Assembly: GCA_022827345.1 (NCBI GenBank) | Contig: JAJDTB010000039.1 | Coordinates: forward strand, 62,001 to 126,000 | Direction: 5' to 3' | DNA from: Gemmatimonadota bacterium | GTDB lineage: Bacteria > Gemmatimonadota > Gemmatimonadetes > Longimicrobiales > Gaopeijiaceae | DNA: 64,000 bases | Shown: positions 35,231-44,165 of the stretch, piece after piece | How positions within the stretch are numbered: the first letter of the stretch is position 1 | Layout: each line of letters opens with the position of its first letter | Position numbers and translations under genes: made by a program | Notes under the pieces: generated by a model | What the model was told of the DNA's origin: nothing | The model's database searches: none | Seen by the model: only the letters and a program-made list of their open reading frames with translations

Positions 35231-35452
35231 GGCGCGATCCCCCGGCAGACCGTCGCCGAAGGCAGCACCGCCACGCTCCTCCTCGCCGCCTACTTCGAGG
35301 ACCCCAACGGCGACCCGCTCACCTACGGCGCGGCGACCTCGGACCCGGACATCGTCCTGGGGCAGCCACCGGTCGTCCTGGCCCCCCATCCCCGACCAAA
35401 CTCAAGAGCCCATCCAGGTTCCCGTGATGCATCGGGGCGCGTGCTTGCGTGA
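35231..35452 (+). pseudogene. fragment of an Ig/cadherin-like surface-protein gene
   Basis: Frame 2 reads IPRQTVAEGSTATLLLAAYF, then EDPNGDPLTYGAATSDPDIV, the hallmark of a putative Ig-like (He_PIG/cadherin-type) domain. It then runs into unrelated residues and a stop at 35450. It has no start codon or ribosome site. It is a domain-sized piece of a repetitive surface-protein gene left beside transposase remnants. Confidence 0.55.
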
Positions 35453-35528
35453 TTCGTTCAGCTGTCGGGTCCGTCCACGTCTTTGTGATCGAGAACTGGC
35501 CGCCGCAGGAGGAGTCCGGCGGAACGGC

Positions 35529-35648
35529 TCATGCCGCCGCTCCGGCCCGGTCCAGCAGCCTCCCCTGCGCATCGTAGCGCCCCAGCCTCCGGGTCCCGTG
35601 GAAGACGGCCATAGCTCCGTCCTCGTACTCGTGGACCATCACCTTGGC
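35529..35648 (-). pseudogene. C-terminal fragment of an integrase-type (ISNCY-like) transposase
   Basis: About 39 codons on the minus strand ending at a TGA (35529) read KVMVHEYEDGAMAVFHGTRR, then LGRYDAQGRLLD. This resembles the conserved end of ISNCY/IS481-like transposases. The frame upstream loses similarity exactly where an FnIII-like fragment begins on the other strand (about 35643), so a breakpoint lies there. Confidence 0.5.
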
Positions 35649-35783
35649 ACCAGCTACCGCTTCCGCGTCGTTGCGGAGTATATCATTTCGGGCAGCGCGG
35701 CCACGATCTGGATGACGAGCTCGGAGGTGTCGAGACCCGTTCCGGAACTGCAACGGGACGGTGCGGTGATCCGGGAGGCCTGA
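35643..35783 (+). pseudogene. 3' fragment of an FnIII-like lipoprotein gene
   Basis: Reads LGTSYRFRVVAEYIISGSAA, then TIWMTSSEVS, and stops at 35783. It is clearly related to the last domain of the lipoprotein at 38074-40518 (KAGTAYSFHVVAEYLREGTLT..QSSEVS). A strong terminator hairpin follows ten bases later, as expected for a genuine gene end. It is the tail of a lost paralogue. Confidence 0.6.
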
Positions 35784-35792
35784 TCGGCGCGT

Positions 35793-35824
35793 GACTCGCC
35801 CGGGGTTGCGGCCCCGGGCGAGTC
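35793..35824 (+). terminator. strong terminator hairpin
   Basis: A perfect 13-bp stem (35793-35805 with 35812-35824) and 6-nt loop, followed by TCCTATTG. It lies just after the FnIII gene tail and isolates the downstream M8 lipoprotein gene. Confidence 0.7.
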
Positions 35825-35911
35825 TCCTATTGTCCGAGCGGAACCAGGGCGGCCGTCCACGGACTCGTGGCGTGACGCGCACGGACCGGGGACTTCGAGC
35901 CGGCGGGAGCT

Positions 35912-35938
35912 GAGATTGTGCATCCATTCACAAGGAGC
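35912..35938 (+). repeat. 27-bp dyad motif, copy C
   Basis: Five differences from copy B. It spans the GTG start (35918) of the M8 lipoprotein, so EIVHPFT runs through the initiation codon. One half-site is degenerate (TGTGC). Confidence 0.55.
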
Positions 35939-37819
35939 CGGATCGGCCTCGCCGCGGCCTCAATCGCTGCCTGCGCCTCCGTCCTCCTGGCGTCGTGCGG
36001 AGGGGATGACCAAGTCGCACCCGACTCTCCCGCCGCGCTGGTAATCCACTCCGGCGACGGACAGACCGCCCGGACCGGCGCAGCAGCCGCCGAGCCCGTG
36101 CGGGTGCGTGTGACGGCGCAGTCCGGCACCGGGCTGAGCGGCGTGACGGTCGCCTTCGAGGTTGCGGCGGGCGGCGGTTCGGTGCCGTCTTCCACCGCCG
36201 TCACCGACGCCAACGGGATCGCGTCGCCGGGCCGGTGGACGATGGGCGCGCCGGGTCCGCAGGAATTGCGCGCGAGCGTCGCCGGGCTCGATCCGGTGGT
36301 CTTTCGCGCCACCGCGCTGGGCGTCCCGGCCGAGATCGCGGCGGTCGCGGGGGCGGACCAGGAGACCGCGGCCGGGACAGCGGTTCCCGTAGCCCCCGAG
36401 GTGGTCGTCACCGACTCCGGGGGGCGGCCGCTCGCGGACATCGTCGTCTTCTTCACGCCGGAGCGCGACGCCACCGTCGGCAGCCCCCAGGCGACCACCG
36501 ACGCGCAGGGCCGCGCGACTGCCGGGAGCTGGACGCTGGGGTCGGAGGCGGGGACCTACACGCTGGTGGCGAGCATCGACGCCGAGGGCGTGGCCGGCAA
36601 TCCACTGACCTTCGAGGCCGTCGCTCTGGCCGGACCGGTGGGGCAGGTCGTGCTGGTGGAGGGGGACGGCCAGGCGTCCGAGACGAAGCTCCCGGTTCCG
36701 GTCACGCCTCGCATCCAGGTCACCGACGGCCTCGGAAACGGCGTGGGCGACATCGTCGTGACGTTCACCGCGAGCGGCGACAGCGAAGTCTCCCCCGCCG
36801 AGACCCGGACCGATTCGCTCGGCTTCGCGTCGGTCGGCAAGTGGATCCTCGGCACCACCGCCGGCGCGACCTACAGGCTGACGGCGACCGCCAGGGACAC
36901 CCCGTCCGCCACCGCGACCTTCACCGCGACGGCGACCGAGGCCGTCTACAACATCGAGGTCGTGCACGTCGGCTCGACGCTGCTCACCGACTCCCAGCGC
37001 GACGCCTTCGAGCACGCGGAACAGTTCTGGGAGACCGCGATCCGGGGCAACCTCGACTGGAGCACGGTCCGCAAGCCCTCGCTCGAGGACTGCCTGGCAA
37101 AGAACGACATCACCGGAGAGATCCCCGGCGACCGCGTGGTCGACGACCTGCTGATCTACGTCCAGATCCGGGAGATCGACGGACCGGCCGGCGTCTTCGG
37201 CGGCGCCGGACCCTGTCAGATCCGAGCGGACAACTCGCTGCCGGTCGTGGGCGTGATGTTCTTCGACCGCGGCGACCTGGACGGCCTCGAGACCAACGGC
37301 CACCTGGAAGGCACCATCCTCCACGAGATGGCGCACGTGATAGGGTTCGGCACCCTCTGGGACCACCTGGGCCTCTTGGAGAACCCTGCGTCGGGATTCG
37401 GCGGCCAGGACACCCACTTCACCGGCGAGGCGGCGCTCAGGGCGTTCCGCGAAGTCGGCGGCGGCAACTACACCGGCGGCGGCCTCGTTCCGGTGCAGCA
37501 CCAGGGGGGCGAGGGCGTGTGGAACGGACACTGGCGCGAGCTGGTCTTCCGCTCCGAGCTGATGACCCCCTTCCCCGACCGCGGCCTCAATCCCCTGAGC
37601 GTGGTGAGCCTGGCGTCCATGGTGGACGTTGGCTATGAAGGAGTGGACTACAGCCTGGCAGACGATTATGCGCTGCCGTCGCCGTCTGCGGCCGCGGAGG
37701 AGGGGACCCTCGGCCCCGGTGTCGGCATCGCGTCCGGTCGCGAGATCCTGCGCGGGCCCATCGCCATCATCGACCGCGACGGCAACGTGGTGCGGGTGAT
37801 TCGATCATCCCGACCTTGA
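35918..37819 (+). CDS. lipoprotein with three Ig-like (Big/invasin-type) domains and an M8 leishmanolysin-like protease domain
   Basis: A 633-residue lipoprotein starting at GTG 35918 (GGGAG 10 nt upstream), with lipobox LLASC near residue 27. Three Ig-like bacterial domains occupy about residues 33-345 (each with the pattern GVTVAFEV...TDANGIAS...W..G). The protease domain has HEMAHVIGFG at residues 469-478, a distant third His in GHWRE (538) and a Met-turn ELMTP (549). This spacing is characteristic of leishmanolysin-type metzincins. Expected on the outer membrane, digesting extracellular protein. The initiation region coincides with motif copy C. Confidence 0.85.
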   Translation: MHPFTRSRIGLAAASIAACASVLLASCGGDDQVAPDSPAALVIHSGDGQTARTGAAAAEPVRVRVTAQSGTGLSGVTVAFEVAAGGGSVPSSTAVTDANGIASPGRWTMGAPGPQELRASVAGLDPVVFRATALGVPAEIAAVAGADQETAAGTAVPVAPEVVVTDSGGRPLADIVVFFTPERDATVGSPQATTDAQGRATAGSWTLGSEAGTYTLVASIDAEGVAGNPLTFEAVALAGPVGQVVLVEGDGQASETKLPVPVTPRIQVTDGLGNGVGDIVVTFTASGDSEVSPAETRTDSLGFASVGKWILGTTAGATYRLTATARDTPSATATFTATATEAVYNIEVVHVGSTLLTDSQRDAFEHAEQFWETAIRGNLDWSTVRKPSLEDCLAKNDITGEIPGDRVVDDLLIYVQIREIDGPAGVFGGAGPCQIRADNSLPVVGVMFFDRGDLDGLETNGHLEGTILHEMAHVIGFGTLWDHLGLLENPASGFGGQDTHFTGEAALRAFREVGGGNYTGGGLVPVQHQGGEGVWNGHWRELVFRSELMTPFPDRGLNPLSVVSLASMVDVGYEGVDYSLADDYALPSPSAAAEEGTLGPGVGIASGREILRGPIAIIDRDGNVVRVIRSSRP

Positions 37820-38073
37820 CGCGAAGACAGTCATATGACGATATACCACCTCTCTGATCTTGGGAATCGTACTGGACAACTGCCGTTTAGTATGACTATA
37901 TTCGGCACCGTCAGAGTCCAGTAACCGGGTCGCAGGCTCTCGACCATCCCCCTCATACGTCAGGATTGCGGTCGCATCCGTCGCCGCATCCCGATCGAGG
38001 CACGCGCAGTCAAGCATGAGCAGGGCAGTTCTTCATCGTGCAATTCGCCACACGTCCTCGAAGGGAGGGATGC
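37820..38073 (+). promoter_or_regulatory. promoter region of the FnIII-like lipoprotein gene
   Basis: TGGACA (37873-37878), an 18-bp spacer and TATATT (37897-37902) form a good promoter in an AT-richer patch. The leader to ATG 38074 would be about 165 nt. A perfect GTCATATGAC palindrome lies upstream at 37830-37839 and could be an operator. A 70-codon open frame on the minus strand matches nothing I know and is not annotated. Confidence 0.5.
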
Positions 38074-40518
38074 ATGTCCCGGTTGTCTGCTGTCCGTGTG
38101 TTGTCTGCTGTCCCGGCGCTGCTGCTCGTTGCCTGCATGGGCGACCCGGCGCCGACTCCAACGGCCCTGCCCGAGAAGTTCACCACGAGTGTTACCGCCG
38201 CGGGCGGAACCACGGCCAACATGGTCGAGACCAACTCCCCCAATCTTCCCCGGGTGAGCGGCTTCCGGGCCGTCGCCGGCCGCTCGCAGCACACCCTCAG
38301 CTGGAACGCAATCGGCGAGACGGAATACCGCGTCACGATCGACGGCCAGAGCGTGATGCGGAAGGTGGACGGTTACCTGATCACCTACGGCGGCAGGTCG
38401 GCCCTGGACTCGGACGGAAACTGCACGACCAAATGCGATGAGGCTCAGATTCCGCGGTCGGAAGGCAGAACGAGCCAGAGGATCGACCAGAAGGGCGATA
38501 CGACGTTCGCGGTGATTCAGGCAGTCGTGAATGCCAAACAGCCCCAGCGCGGCCGTCCGTCGAGCACGCTCAGGATCGTGAGGCCGCAGTCGGCGGATTC
38601 GCCCGCCGAGGCACCGCGGTGGATCGACGTCGGTGACCGCGTCGGGGCCGCGGCGCACCTGGATTCGGTGCCGTACGCGCATGTGCACGTCTCGTTCGAG
38701 AATCGTGGCTGGACGAAAGAGACGCAGTGGCGGCGCGGAAGCGGTGAATGGCAGGATCTGAGCGGCGAGAGATGTCACCGTTCCCTGTGCACGCTGGACA
38801 TCGAGTACGGGTCGGGCACGGGCCAGATCAACCCCGGACAGCGATACACGTTCAGGACGCGCCAGTCGAGAAGCGACACCAACAAGAGCGCCTGGCTGAC
38901 ATCACAGCCGTTCGAAGGCCTGGGCGCTCCGACCGCGCCCCTCGACCTGACAGCGTCGAAATCCGACTCCGATCTCAGGCTGGCGTGGCTCGTTGAAGGC
39001 GCCCGTGACGGCAAATCCGATCTGCCGATCATGTACATCGACGCATCGAAGTCCAGCAGCCGGACCGGGACGGCCACCTTCGTCGACTCGGTGATAAGCG
39101 TCATGGATTCCACCGGCGCGTCCTCCTCGACCCGTCGCGTTGCCTGGATGGCGCCCCAATCCATCGATCTGCCCCTCTCGGGATTGGGCGCGGGCAGTCA
39201 TTGGCTGCACGCCACCACCCACTCGGTCAACGGCATCGAGGGCGGCACCTCGTCGATTCAGGTGCGGATCGACGTGAATGCCGGGGACACGACCGTCACC
39301 ACGATCGACAGCACGCACACGAACACGCGGACCGATACGCCGCCCGGCACGGACCCCAATGCGTTCAGGCCGTGCCGCGGGGGCGCGCGGCAGCCCACCG
39401 ACTGCTATCCCCCCGGCCTGCCGGTCCTGGACACCGTCACCATCACCGAGACGTCCACCAGCGCAGGCGCTTCGGCCACCTGGGTCAACCCGGACTACAC
39501 CGGCGCGCGGGTGCGTTACAACAACGAGTTCGTCGCGGCCAGCATCACCGGCATCGACAAGTCCTACGAGGCCGTCTCGAACACGGGCACCACGGCCAGA
39601 GGTTCCGGCAGCAGCTTCAGCGACACCTTCTCCAGCGAGATCACGCAGTGGACCGTGACCTTCAGGGCCCGCGCCTGGAACGACAATCCCGGCCTCCACA
39701 ACAATGCATACCGCAGGGGCCCCGAGGCCGCGGAAGTCGTGTACCTCTACCGGCCCACGACCACGCCCACACCGAGCACCCCTTCCCGACCGTCGAGTGT
39801 CAGCACGACCCTGGATGGCGACAGCGTGATCGTGACGTGGGATGCCGTGGCGGGCATCCCTTCGGACACAAGCACCTTCGCGCTTTACGAAGACATCGAC
39901 GGCACGCAATACAAGGTGGGTGCCTTCGACGACCGCCGAGTCGCGCGCCCGGTGGAGTGGTACCAGGACACGGTGGCCGTCCGGCTGCGGTTTGGGGTGG
40001 CGTCGGTCCTCTACGGCCACCCCGACCTCGAGTCGGACACTCGGTGGAGCAGTTACGTGACAGTCCCCGCGGCCACCCCGACGCCCACCACACCCACGAA
40101 CACCCCGGCCCCGACCGGCCTAACCGCCGTGGCGGGCTGGAGCTATGACGGCACGGAGCGCGCCTACGTGCGGGCCTTGCGGGTCAACTGGACACGCGGG
40201 GGCGACTACGGCTGCACGAACTATGAGCTGCACGGCAAGGAATCGTCCACGTCCGACTTCGTGCTGCTCTCGGCCAGATCGAGTTGCGGTGGCGCACTTG
40301 ACTACCAGGAAGACGTCAAGCGCATGGAGAACGCGATCCTCCTGAAGGCCGGCACCGCCTACAGCTTCCACGTCGTGGCGGAGTATCTCCGCGAAGGTAC
40401 CCTGACCCGGGTGCAGAGTTCGGAAGTGTCGGGCACCACGTGCAGTTCGTCCGACGGTGTGCCGGCGGAGAGCGGGAACGGCAACCCGTTCCGGAATTGC
40501 GACGGGACGGAGAGGTGA
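38074..40518 (+). CDS. lipoprotein with FnIII-like domains
   Basis: An 814-residue lipoprotein: perfect AAGGGAGG (38061-38068) before ATG 38074, signal peptide and lipobox LLLVAC. Several FnIII-like domains follow, recognisable by VSGFRAVAGRSQHTLSWN near residue 65, APLDLTASKSDSDLRLAWLV near 290, STTLDGDSVIVTWDAV near 580 and TGLTAVAGWSYDGTERAYV near 680. Thr/Pro-rich linkers (PTPTTPTNTPAPT) separate the last ones. No catalytic motif is seen. A fragment of a paralogue lies 2.3 kb upstream. Probably a surface-exposed binding protein. Confidence 0.78.
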   Translation: MSRLSAVRVLSAVPALLLVACMGDPAPTPTALPEKFTTSVTAAGGTTANMVETNSPNLPRVSGFRAVAGRSQHTLSWNAIGETEYRVTIDGQSVMRKVDGYLITYGGRSALDSDGNCTTKCDEAQIPRSEGRTSQRIDQKGDTTFAVIQAVVNAKQPQRGRPSSTLRIVRPQSADSPAEAPRWIDVGDRVGAAAHLDSVPYAHVHVSFENRGWTKETQWRRGSGEWQDLSGERCHRSLCTLDIEYGSGTGQINPGQRYTFRTRQSRSDTNKSAWLTSQPFEGLGAPTAPLDLTASKSDSDLRLAWLVEGARDGKSDLPIMYIDASKSSSRTGTATFVDSVISVMDSTGASSSTRRVAWMAPQSIDLPLSGLGAGSHWLHATTHSVNGIEGGTSSIQVRIDVNAGDTTVTTIDSTHTNTRTDTPPGTDPNAFRPCRGGARQPTDCYPPGLPVLDTVTITETSTSAGASATWVNPDYTGARVRYNNEFVAASITGIDKSYEAVSNTGTTARGSGSSFSDTFSSEITQWTVTFRARAWNDNPGLHNNAYRRGPEAAEVVYLYRPTTTPTPSTPSRPSSVSTTLDGDSVIVTWDAVAGIPSDTSTFALYEDIDGTQYKVGAFDDRRVARPVEWYQDTVAVRLRFGVASVLYGHPDLESDTRWSSYVTVPAATPTPTTPTNTPAPTGLTAVAGWSYDGTERAYVRALRVNWTRGGDYGCTNYELHGKESSTSDFVLLSARSSCGGALDYQEDVKRMENAILLKAGTAYSFHVVAEYLREGTLTRVQSSEVSGTTCSSSDGVPAESGNGNPFRNCDGTER

Positions 40519-40574
40519 GGGGGGGACTCCGGCCGCTTCGCCCACGGCCGCCGCCCTCGCGATCGTTGGCGGGC

Positions 40575-41876
40575 TCAGCCCCGCTCGTCCACCAGCGGTC
40601 GCGCGTCGTCCGGAATCGTACCCTCCGCCACCACCTCCACCCCCGCCCGCACCTTCACGGCCTCCCTGATCCGCGCCTCCAGCGTGCCAACCGCGGCGGC
40701 ATCGAGCGCACACCCCGGCGCGGCCTCGACCCGCACGGTGAGCACATCCTGCCCGCCGCCGCCCTCCGTCACCACGGCCTGGTAGCGGCGCACCGACGGC
40801 TCCGGCCCCAGCACCGCGGCGAGCTCGCGCGGGTGCACGAACATCCCCTTCACCTTCACGCCCTCGCCCACCCGCCCCAGAAACCCGACCAGCCGCGGGC
40901 TGGTGCGGCCGCAAATGCACGGCTCCAGATTCCACGCCGAGAGGTCCCCGGTCCCGAACCGTACGAGCGGGTAGACCTCGTTCGGGCTCGTCACGACGAC
41001 CTGGCCGGCCTCGCCCTCCTCCGCGGGGCGGTCGCTCCCCGGGACGAGCACCTCGACCACGATCTCGGTCGCGACGTGCCAGCCGTCCCTGGCTTCGCAC
41101 TCGTAGCCGATCGTGCCCGCGTCGGCCGTCCCGTACGACTGGTAGACATCGACGCCGAATTCGTCCTGGAGCCGGGTGCGCAGCGGCGGCGGCAGCGGGG
41201 CGCCGGTAACCAGGGCGCGGCGGAAGGGCAGATCGCGGCCGGAGTCACGGGCGCGCTCGAGCATGGTGAGCAGGAACTGGGGCGTGCCGGCGTAGCCCGT
41301 CGCTCCGGATGCGCATGCGGCATCGATCTGCGCGGCCGTGTTGCCGACGCCGCCCGGGATCACCGCGCAGCCCACCGCGCGCAGCCCCGCGTCGAGCATC
41401 AGCCCGCCTGGCGTCAGGTGGTAGGAGAAGGTGTTGAGGACCACGTCGTCCGGGCGGAATCCGGCCGCCCACACGGCGGGCGCCAGGCGCCAGAAGTCCT
41501 CGCGGTCGCCCTGGGGGTCGTTGATCGGCCCGGGCGAGCGATAGATGCGGCGGAGCGACGCCGGCGGCACCGCGAGCATCCCCGCGAAGGGCGGGTCGGC
41601 CGCCTGCATGGCCGGCAGGTCGTCCTTGGCGAGGACGGGGATCCAGTCCAGATCGGCGACGCTCTGAATCTCGGCCGCCGACACGCCGGCCGCCGCCAAT
41701 CGCTCCCCGATCTCGCGGCTGTGCTGCGCCCCGTACTGAACCGCCAGCACCGCGAGCCGGTCCTGCACGGAGGTCCAGTAGCGCGGGGCCTCGCGGTCGG
41801 GATCGTAGAGCAGAGCCGCGGACGCGCCGCCCTGCCGCGGGCGATGACCGGATTGCGGCGGGTGCGCGCCGCTCAC
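40575..41876 (-). CDS. phenylacetate-CoA ligase-like adenylate-forming enzyme
   Basis: A 433-residue PaaK-family ligase. The start is placed at GTG 41876, which overlaps the livF stop by 4 bp; an in-frame GTG at 41885 is possible. Visible motifs are QSYGTADAGTIGYEC (substrate/AMP site), LVRFGTGDLSAWN (catalytic Asp) and GRVGEGVKVKGMFVHP (hinge to the C-terminal domain). The usual N-terminal P-loop (SSGTTG) is replaced by RIYRSPGPIND, so adenylation may be altered. Third gene of livJ-livF-paaK, suggesting CoA activation of the imported acid, perhaps aromatic. Confidence 0.83.
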   Translation of the reverse strand: MSGAHPPQSGHRPRQGGASAALLYDPDREAPRYWTSVQDRLAVLAVQYGAQHSREIGERLAAAGVSAAEIQSVADLDWIPVLAKDDLPAMQAADPPFAGMLAVPPASLRRIYRSPGPINDPQGDREDFWRLAPAVWAAGFRPDDVVLNTFSYHLTPGGLMLDAGLRAVGCAVIPGGVGNTAAQIDAACASGATGYAGTPQFLLTMLERARDSGRDLPFRRALVTGAPLPPPLRTRLQDEFGVDVYQSYGTADAGTIGYECEARDGWHVATEIVVEVLVPGSDRPAEEGEAGQVVVTSPNEVYPLVRFGTGDLSAWNLEPCICGRTSPRLVGFLGRVGEGVKVKGMFVHPRELAAVLGPEPSVRRYQAVVTEGGGGQDVLTVRVEAAPGCALDAAAVGTLEARIREAVKVRAGVEVVAEGTIPDDARPLVDERG

Positions 41877-42715
41877 GACAGCCACCGCTTCCTGCGACGG
41901 TAATGCTTGACGTCCCTGTAGGACCGGCGCCCCGCGTCTCCCAACCCCAGATAGAACTCCTTCACGTCCTCGTTCGTGCGGAGTTCGTCGGCCGTGCCCT
42001 CCAACACCACCCTTCCCCCCTCCATCACATACCCGTAATCGGCCACGGACAGCGCCAGGCGCGCGTTCTGCTCGACGAGAAGGATCGTCGTCCCCTCGTC
42101 CCGGTTGATCCGCTGGATGATCTCGAAGATGCTCTCGACCAGGATCGGAGCGAGGCCCAGCGACGGCTCGTCGAGGAGCATCATGCGCGGGCGGGCCATG
42201 AGAGCGCGGCCCAGCGCCAGCATCTGTTGTTCGCCGCCCGAGAGGTGGCCCGCGGTCAGGCGGCGGCGTTCGGCGAGCGCCGGGAAGTAGTGGAAGACCT
42301 TGTCGAGGTCGGCGCTGGCGGCGCCCCGGTCGCTGCGCGTGTAGGCTCCGGCCGCCAGGTTCTCGCGCACGGTGAGGTGCTCGAAGACGCGGCGCCCTTC
42401 GAGGACCTGGAAGATGCCCTTTTCGACGATCCGGTGCGCGTCGGTGCCCTGGATCTCCTCGCCGTCGAAGACGATCTCGCCGTCGGTGACCTCGCCGTCC
42501 TCAACGTAGAGGAGCCCGGAGATCGCCTTCAAGGTGGTGGTCTTCCCGGCGCCGTTCGAGCCCAGGAGCGCCGCGATTCTGCCCTCGCCGACCTCCAGCG
42601 ACAGCCCCCGCAGCACGAGGATCACGTCGTCGTAGAGGACCTCGATGTTGTTGAGGCGCAGGAGGGGATCGGCGCCGTTCCCGGGTCCGCCGTTGCGGGC
42701 CGGCCGCGCGGTCAC
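41873..42715 (-). CDS. livF: branched-chain (HAAT) ABC transporter ATP-binding protein LivF
   Basis: A 280-residue ATPase. Walker A GSNGAGKTT, signature LSGGEQQ, Walker B MMLLDEPSLGLAP and switch His-region VEQNARLAL are of the LivF type. The C-terminus is longer than usual, with a basic tail (YRDVKHYRRRKRW). GTG start 4 bp after the livJ stop. It couples ATP hydrolysis to uptake by LivH/LivM, encoded 8 kb away at 49.7-51.8 kb. Confidence 0.9.
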   Translation of the reverse strand: MTARPARNGGPGNGADPLLRLNNIEVLYDDVILVLRGLSLEVGEGRIAALLGSNGAGKTTTLKAISGLLYVEDGEVTDGEIVFDGEEIQGTDAHRIVEKGIFQVLEGRRVFEHLTVRENLAAGAYTRSDRGAASADLDKVFHYFPALAERRRLTAGHLSGGEQQMLALGRALMARPRMMLLDEPSLGLAPILVESIFEIIQRINRDEGTTILLVEQNARLALSVADYGYVMEGGRVVLEGTADELRTNEDVKEFYLGLGDAGRRSYRDVKHYRRRKRWLS

Positions 42716-42719
42716 CGCC

Positions 42720-43925
42720 TCACGACCTCGCCGGCGCCTGGATGAACTCGGTGAAGGGCGTCCACTCGCCGCCCTCGACCCGGAAGATCCTGACGCCCTT
42801 GGCGCCGAGATGGTCGGTGGGGGTGAAGCTGATCGGCACCGTCACGCCGCCCATGTCCAGGTCGGTGAAGGTCTCGAGCGCGGCCTTGATGTTGGCGCCG
42901 GTGAGCTCCTGTCCCGCCGCCAGCACCTGCCTCATCGCCTCGGCGAAGACGGAGAAGGTCCACCACGCCTGGGTGTACGCGTTGGTCTTCCCCTCGACCG
43001 GCTCGCCCTTCGCCTCGAGGTAGTCGCGGATGACGCGCGTGCCCGGCACGTCCACGCTCAGCGGGGCGTAGGGGATCGTCCCCATCACGCCTTCGGCCCC
43101 CTCGCCGGCCAGGTCCACCAGCTGCGCGTTGGCGCACCAGTTCAGGCAGATGAAGGTCGGATCCAGACCCAGGCTGCGCGCGTTCTGGATCGCCACGGCG
43201 GCGGGCCCGGAGGTGTTCTGGAAGATCACGTACTGCGCGCCGCTCTGGCGGATGCGGGTGAACTCGCCGGTGAAGTCGACGGCCGCCCGCGGCATCTCGT
43301 ACAGGGTGAGGTCGATCCCGGCCGCCTCGGCGAATTCGACGCCGCCGTAGCGCGACGGAGACAGCCCGAAGGGACTCGCGTTGTGCATGAGCGCGACGAT
43401 CGGCGTGCCATCGCCGTGGTTGGCCGCGATCCAGTCCAGCGCGATGCGGAACTGGTCGGTGTAGGTGGGGGCAACGAGGAAGTTGTACGGCGCCTCGGCC
43501 GGATCGCCCAGCACGTGGGAGAGCGAGGCCGAACTGAAGGGAACTTCGTCCTCGGTGATCCGGAGCCGCAGCGCCTCGGTGTCGCCGGTGCCCCACCCCA
43601 TGAAGACGACCGCACCCTCGCTCACGAACTGGCTGTAGAGCTGCTCGGCGCGGTCGACCTGGTAGGCGTAGTCCTGGTAGATGAGGTCGATCGGCCGCCC
43701 CTCGATCCCGCCCTGCATGTTCACCCAGTCGGCGAATCCGCGCATGCCGTCGGCGTAGTCGGTGCCGACGTCGGCCGTGGGCCCGGTGAGGTCGAAGATG
43801 GCGCCGACCTTGATGGCGTTGTCGGCCGTTCCGTCACCGCCGCCATCGCCGCCGCAGGCCGCGGTGAAGGCGAGGACGGCGGGCGCCAGCAGTCGGATCG
43901 GCGGGGCGTGTCGGCGTGTGGTCAT
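42720..43925 (-). CDS. livJ: branched-chain-type ABC transporter substrate-binding lipoprotein
   Basis: A 401-residue periplasmic-binding protein of the Leu/Ile/Val family (Peripla_BP_6). The start at 43925 has an AGGAA site and opens a lipoprotein signal (lipobox TAAC). Recognition features are IKVGAIFDLTGPTADVGTDYADGMRG at the N-terminus, the two-lobe pattern, and GANIKAALETF near the C-terminus. The ligand is probably an organic or aromatic acid rather than an amino acid, judging by the linked ligases. Upstream lie three 22-bp direct repeats. Confidence 0.87.
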   Translation of the reverse strand: MTTRRHAPPIRLLAPAVLAFTAACGGDGGGDGTADNAIKVGAIFDLTGPTADVGTDYADGMRGFADWVNMQGGIEGRPIDLIYQDYAYQVDRAEQLYSQFVSEGAVVFMGWGTGDTEALRLRITEDEVPFSSASLSHVLGDPAEAPYNFLVAPTYTDQFRIALDWIAANHGDGTPIVALMHNASPFGLSPSRYGGVEFAEAAGIDLTLYEMPRAAVDFTGEFTRIRQSGAQYVIFQNTSGPAAVAIQNARSLGLDPTFICLNWCANAQLVDLAGEGAEGVMGTIPYAPLSVDVPGTRVIRDYLEAKGEPVEGKTNAYTQAWWTFSVFAEAMRQVLAAGQELTGANIKAALETFTDLDMGGVTVPISFTPTDHLGAKGVRIFRVEGGEWTPFTEFIQAPARS

Positions 43926-44047
43926 GGCGTCGTTCCTGTTCGCTTCGATGGGACGGTTGGACACTACGCAGACGGTCCGCCCTGCCGCCAGCCCCGGGCA
44001 GTCCGTGAAGTCCCTCTTTCCGGGGCCTCGCTCTGTGCTGCCACTTG

Positions 44048-44113
44048 ATTTCTCGTAACAAGGAGCTGTATTTCTCGGATTAAGACGCCGGATTTCTCGG
44101 AATAAGGAGGGAC
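44048..44113. repeat. three tandem 22-bp direct repeats upstream of livJ
   Basis: ATTTCTCG starts at 44048, 44070 and 44092, each followed by a variant of GAATAAGGAG: a period of exactly 22 bp, two turns of B-DNA. They lie about 120-190 bp upstream of the livJ start and 52 bp downstream of the FtsX-permease stop. Same-face direct repeats are typical of activator binding sites. The rest of 43926-44165 shows no gene. Confidence 0.65.
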
Positions 44114-44165
44114 CGACGGGTATATCGCGTGATTCGTGTACCGACCGAGCGACGCGGCAGCGCCT

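Noticed and set aside
37805..38017. 70-codon minus-strand frame after the M8 lipoprotein
   Set aside because: No ribosome site or recognisable motif. The region better explains itself as promoter and leader of the 38074 gene.
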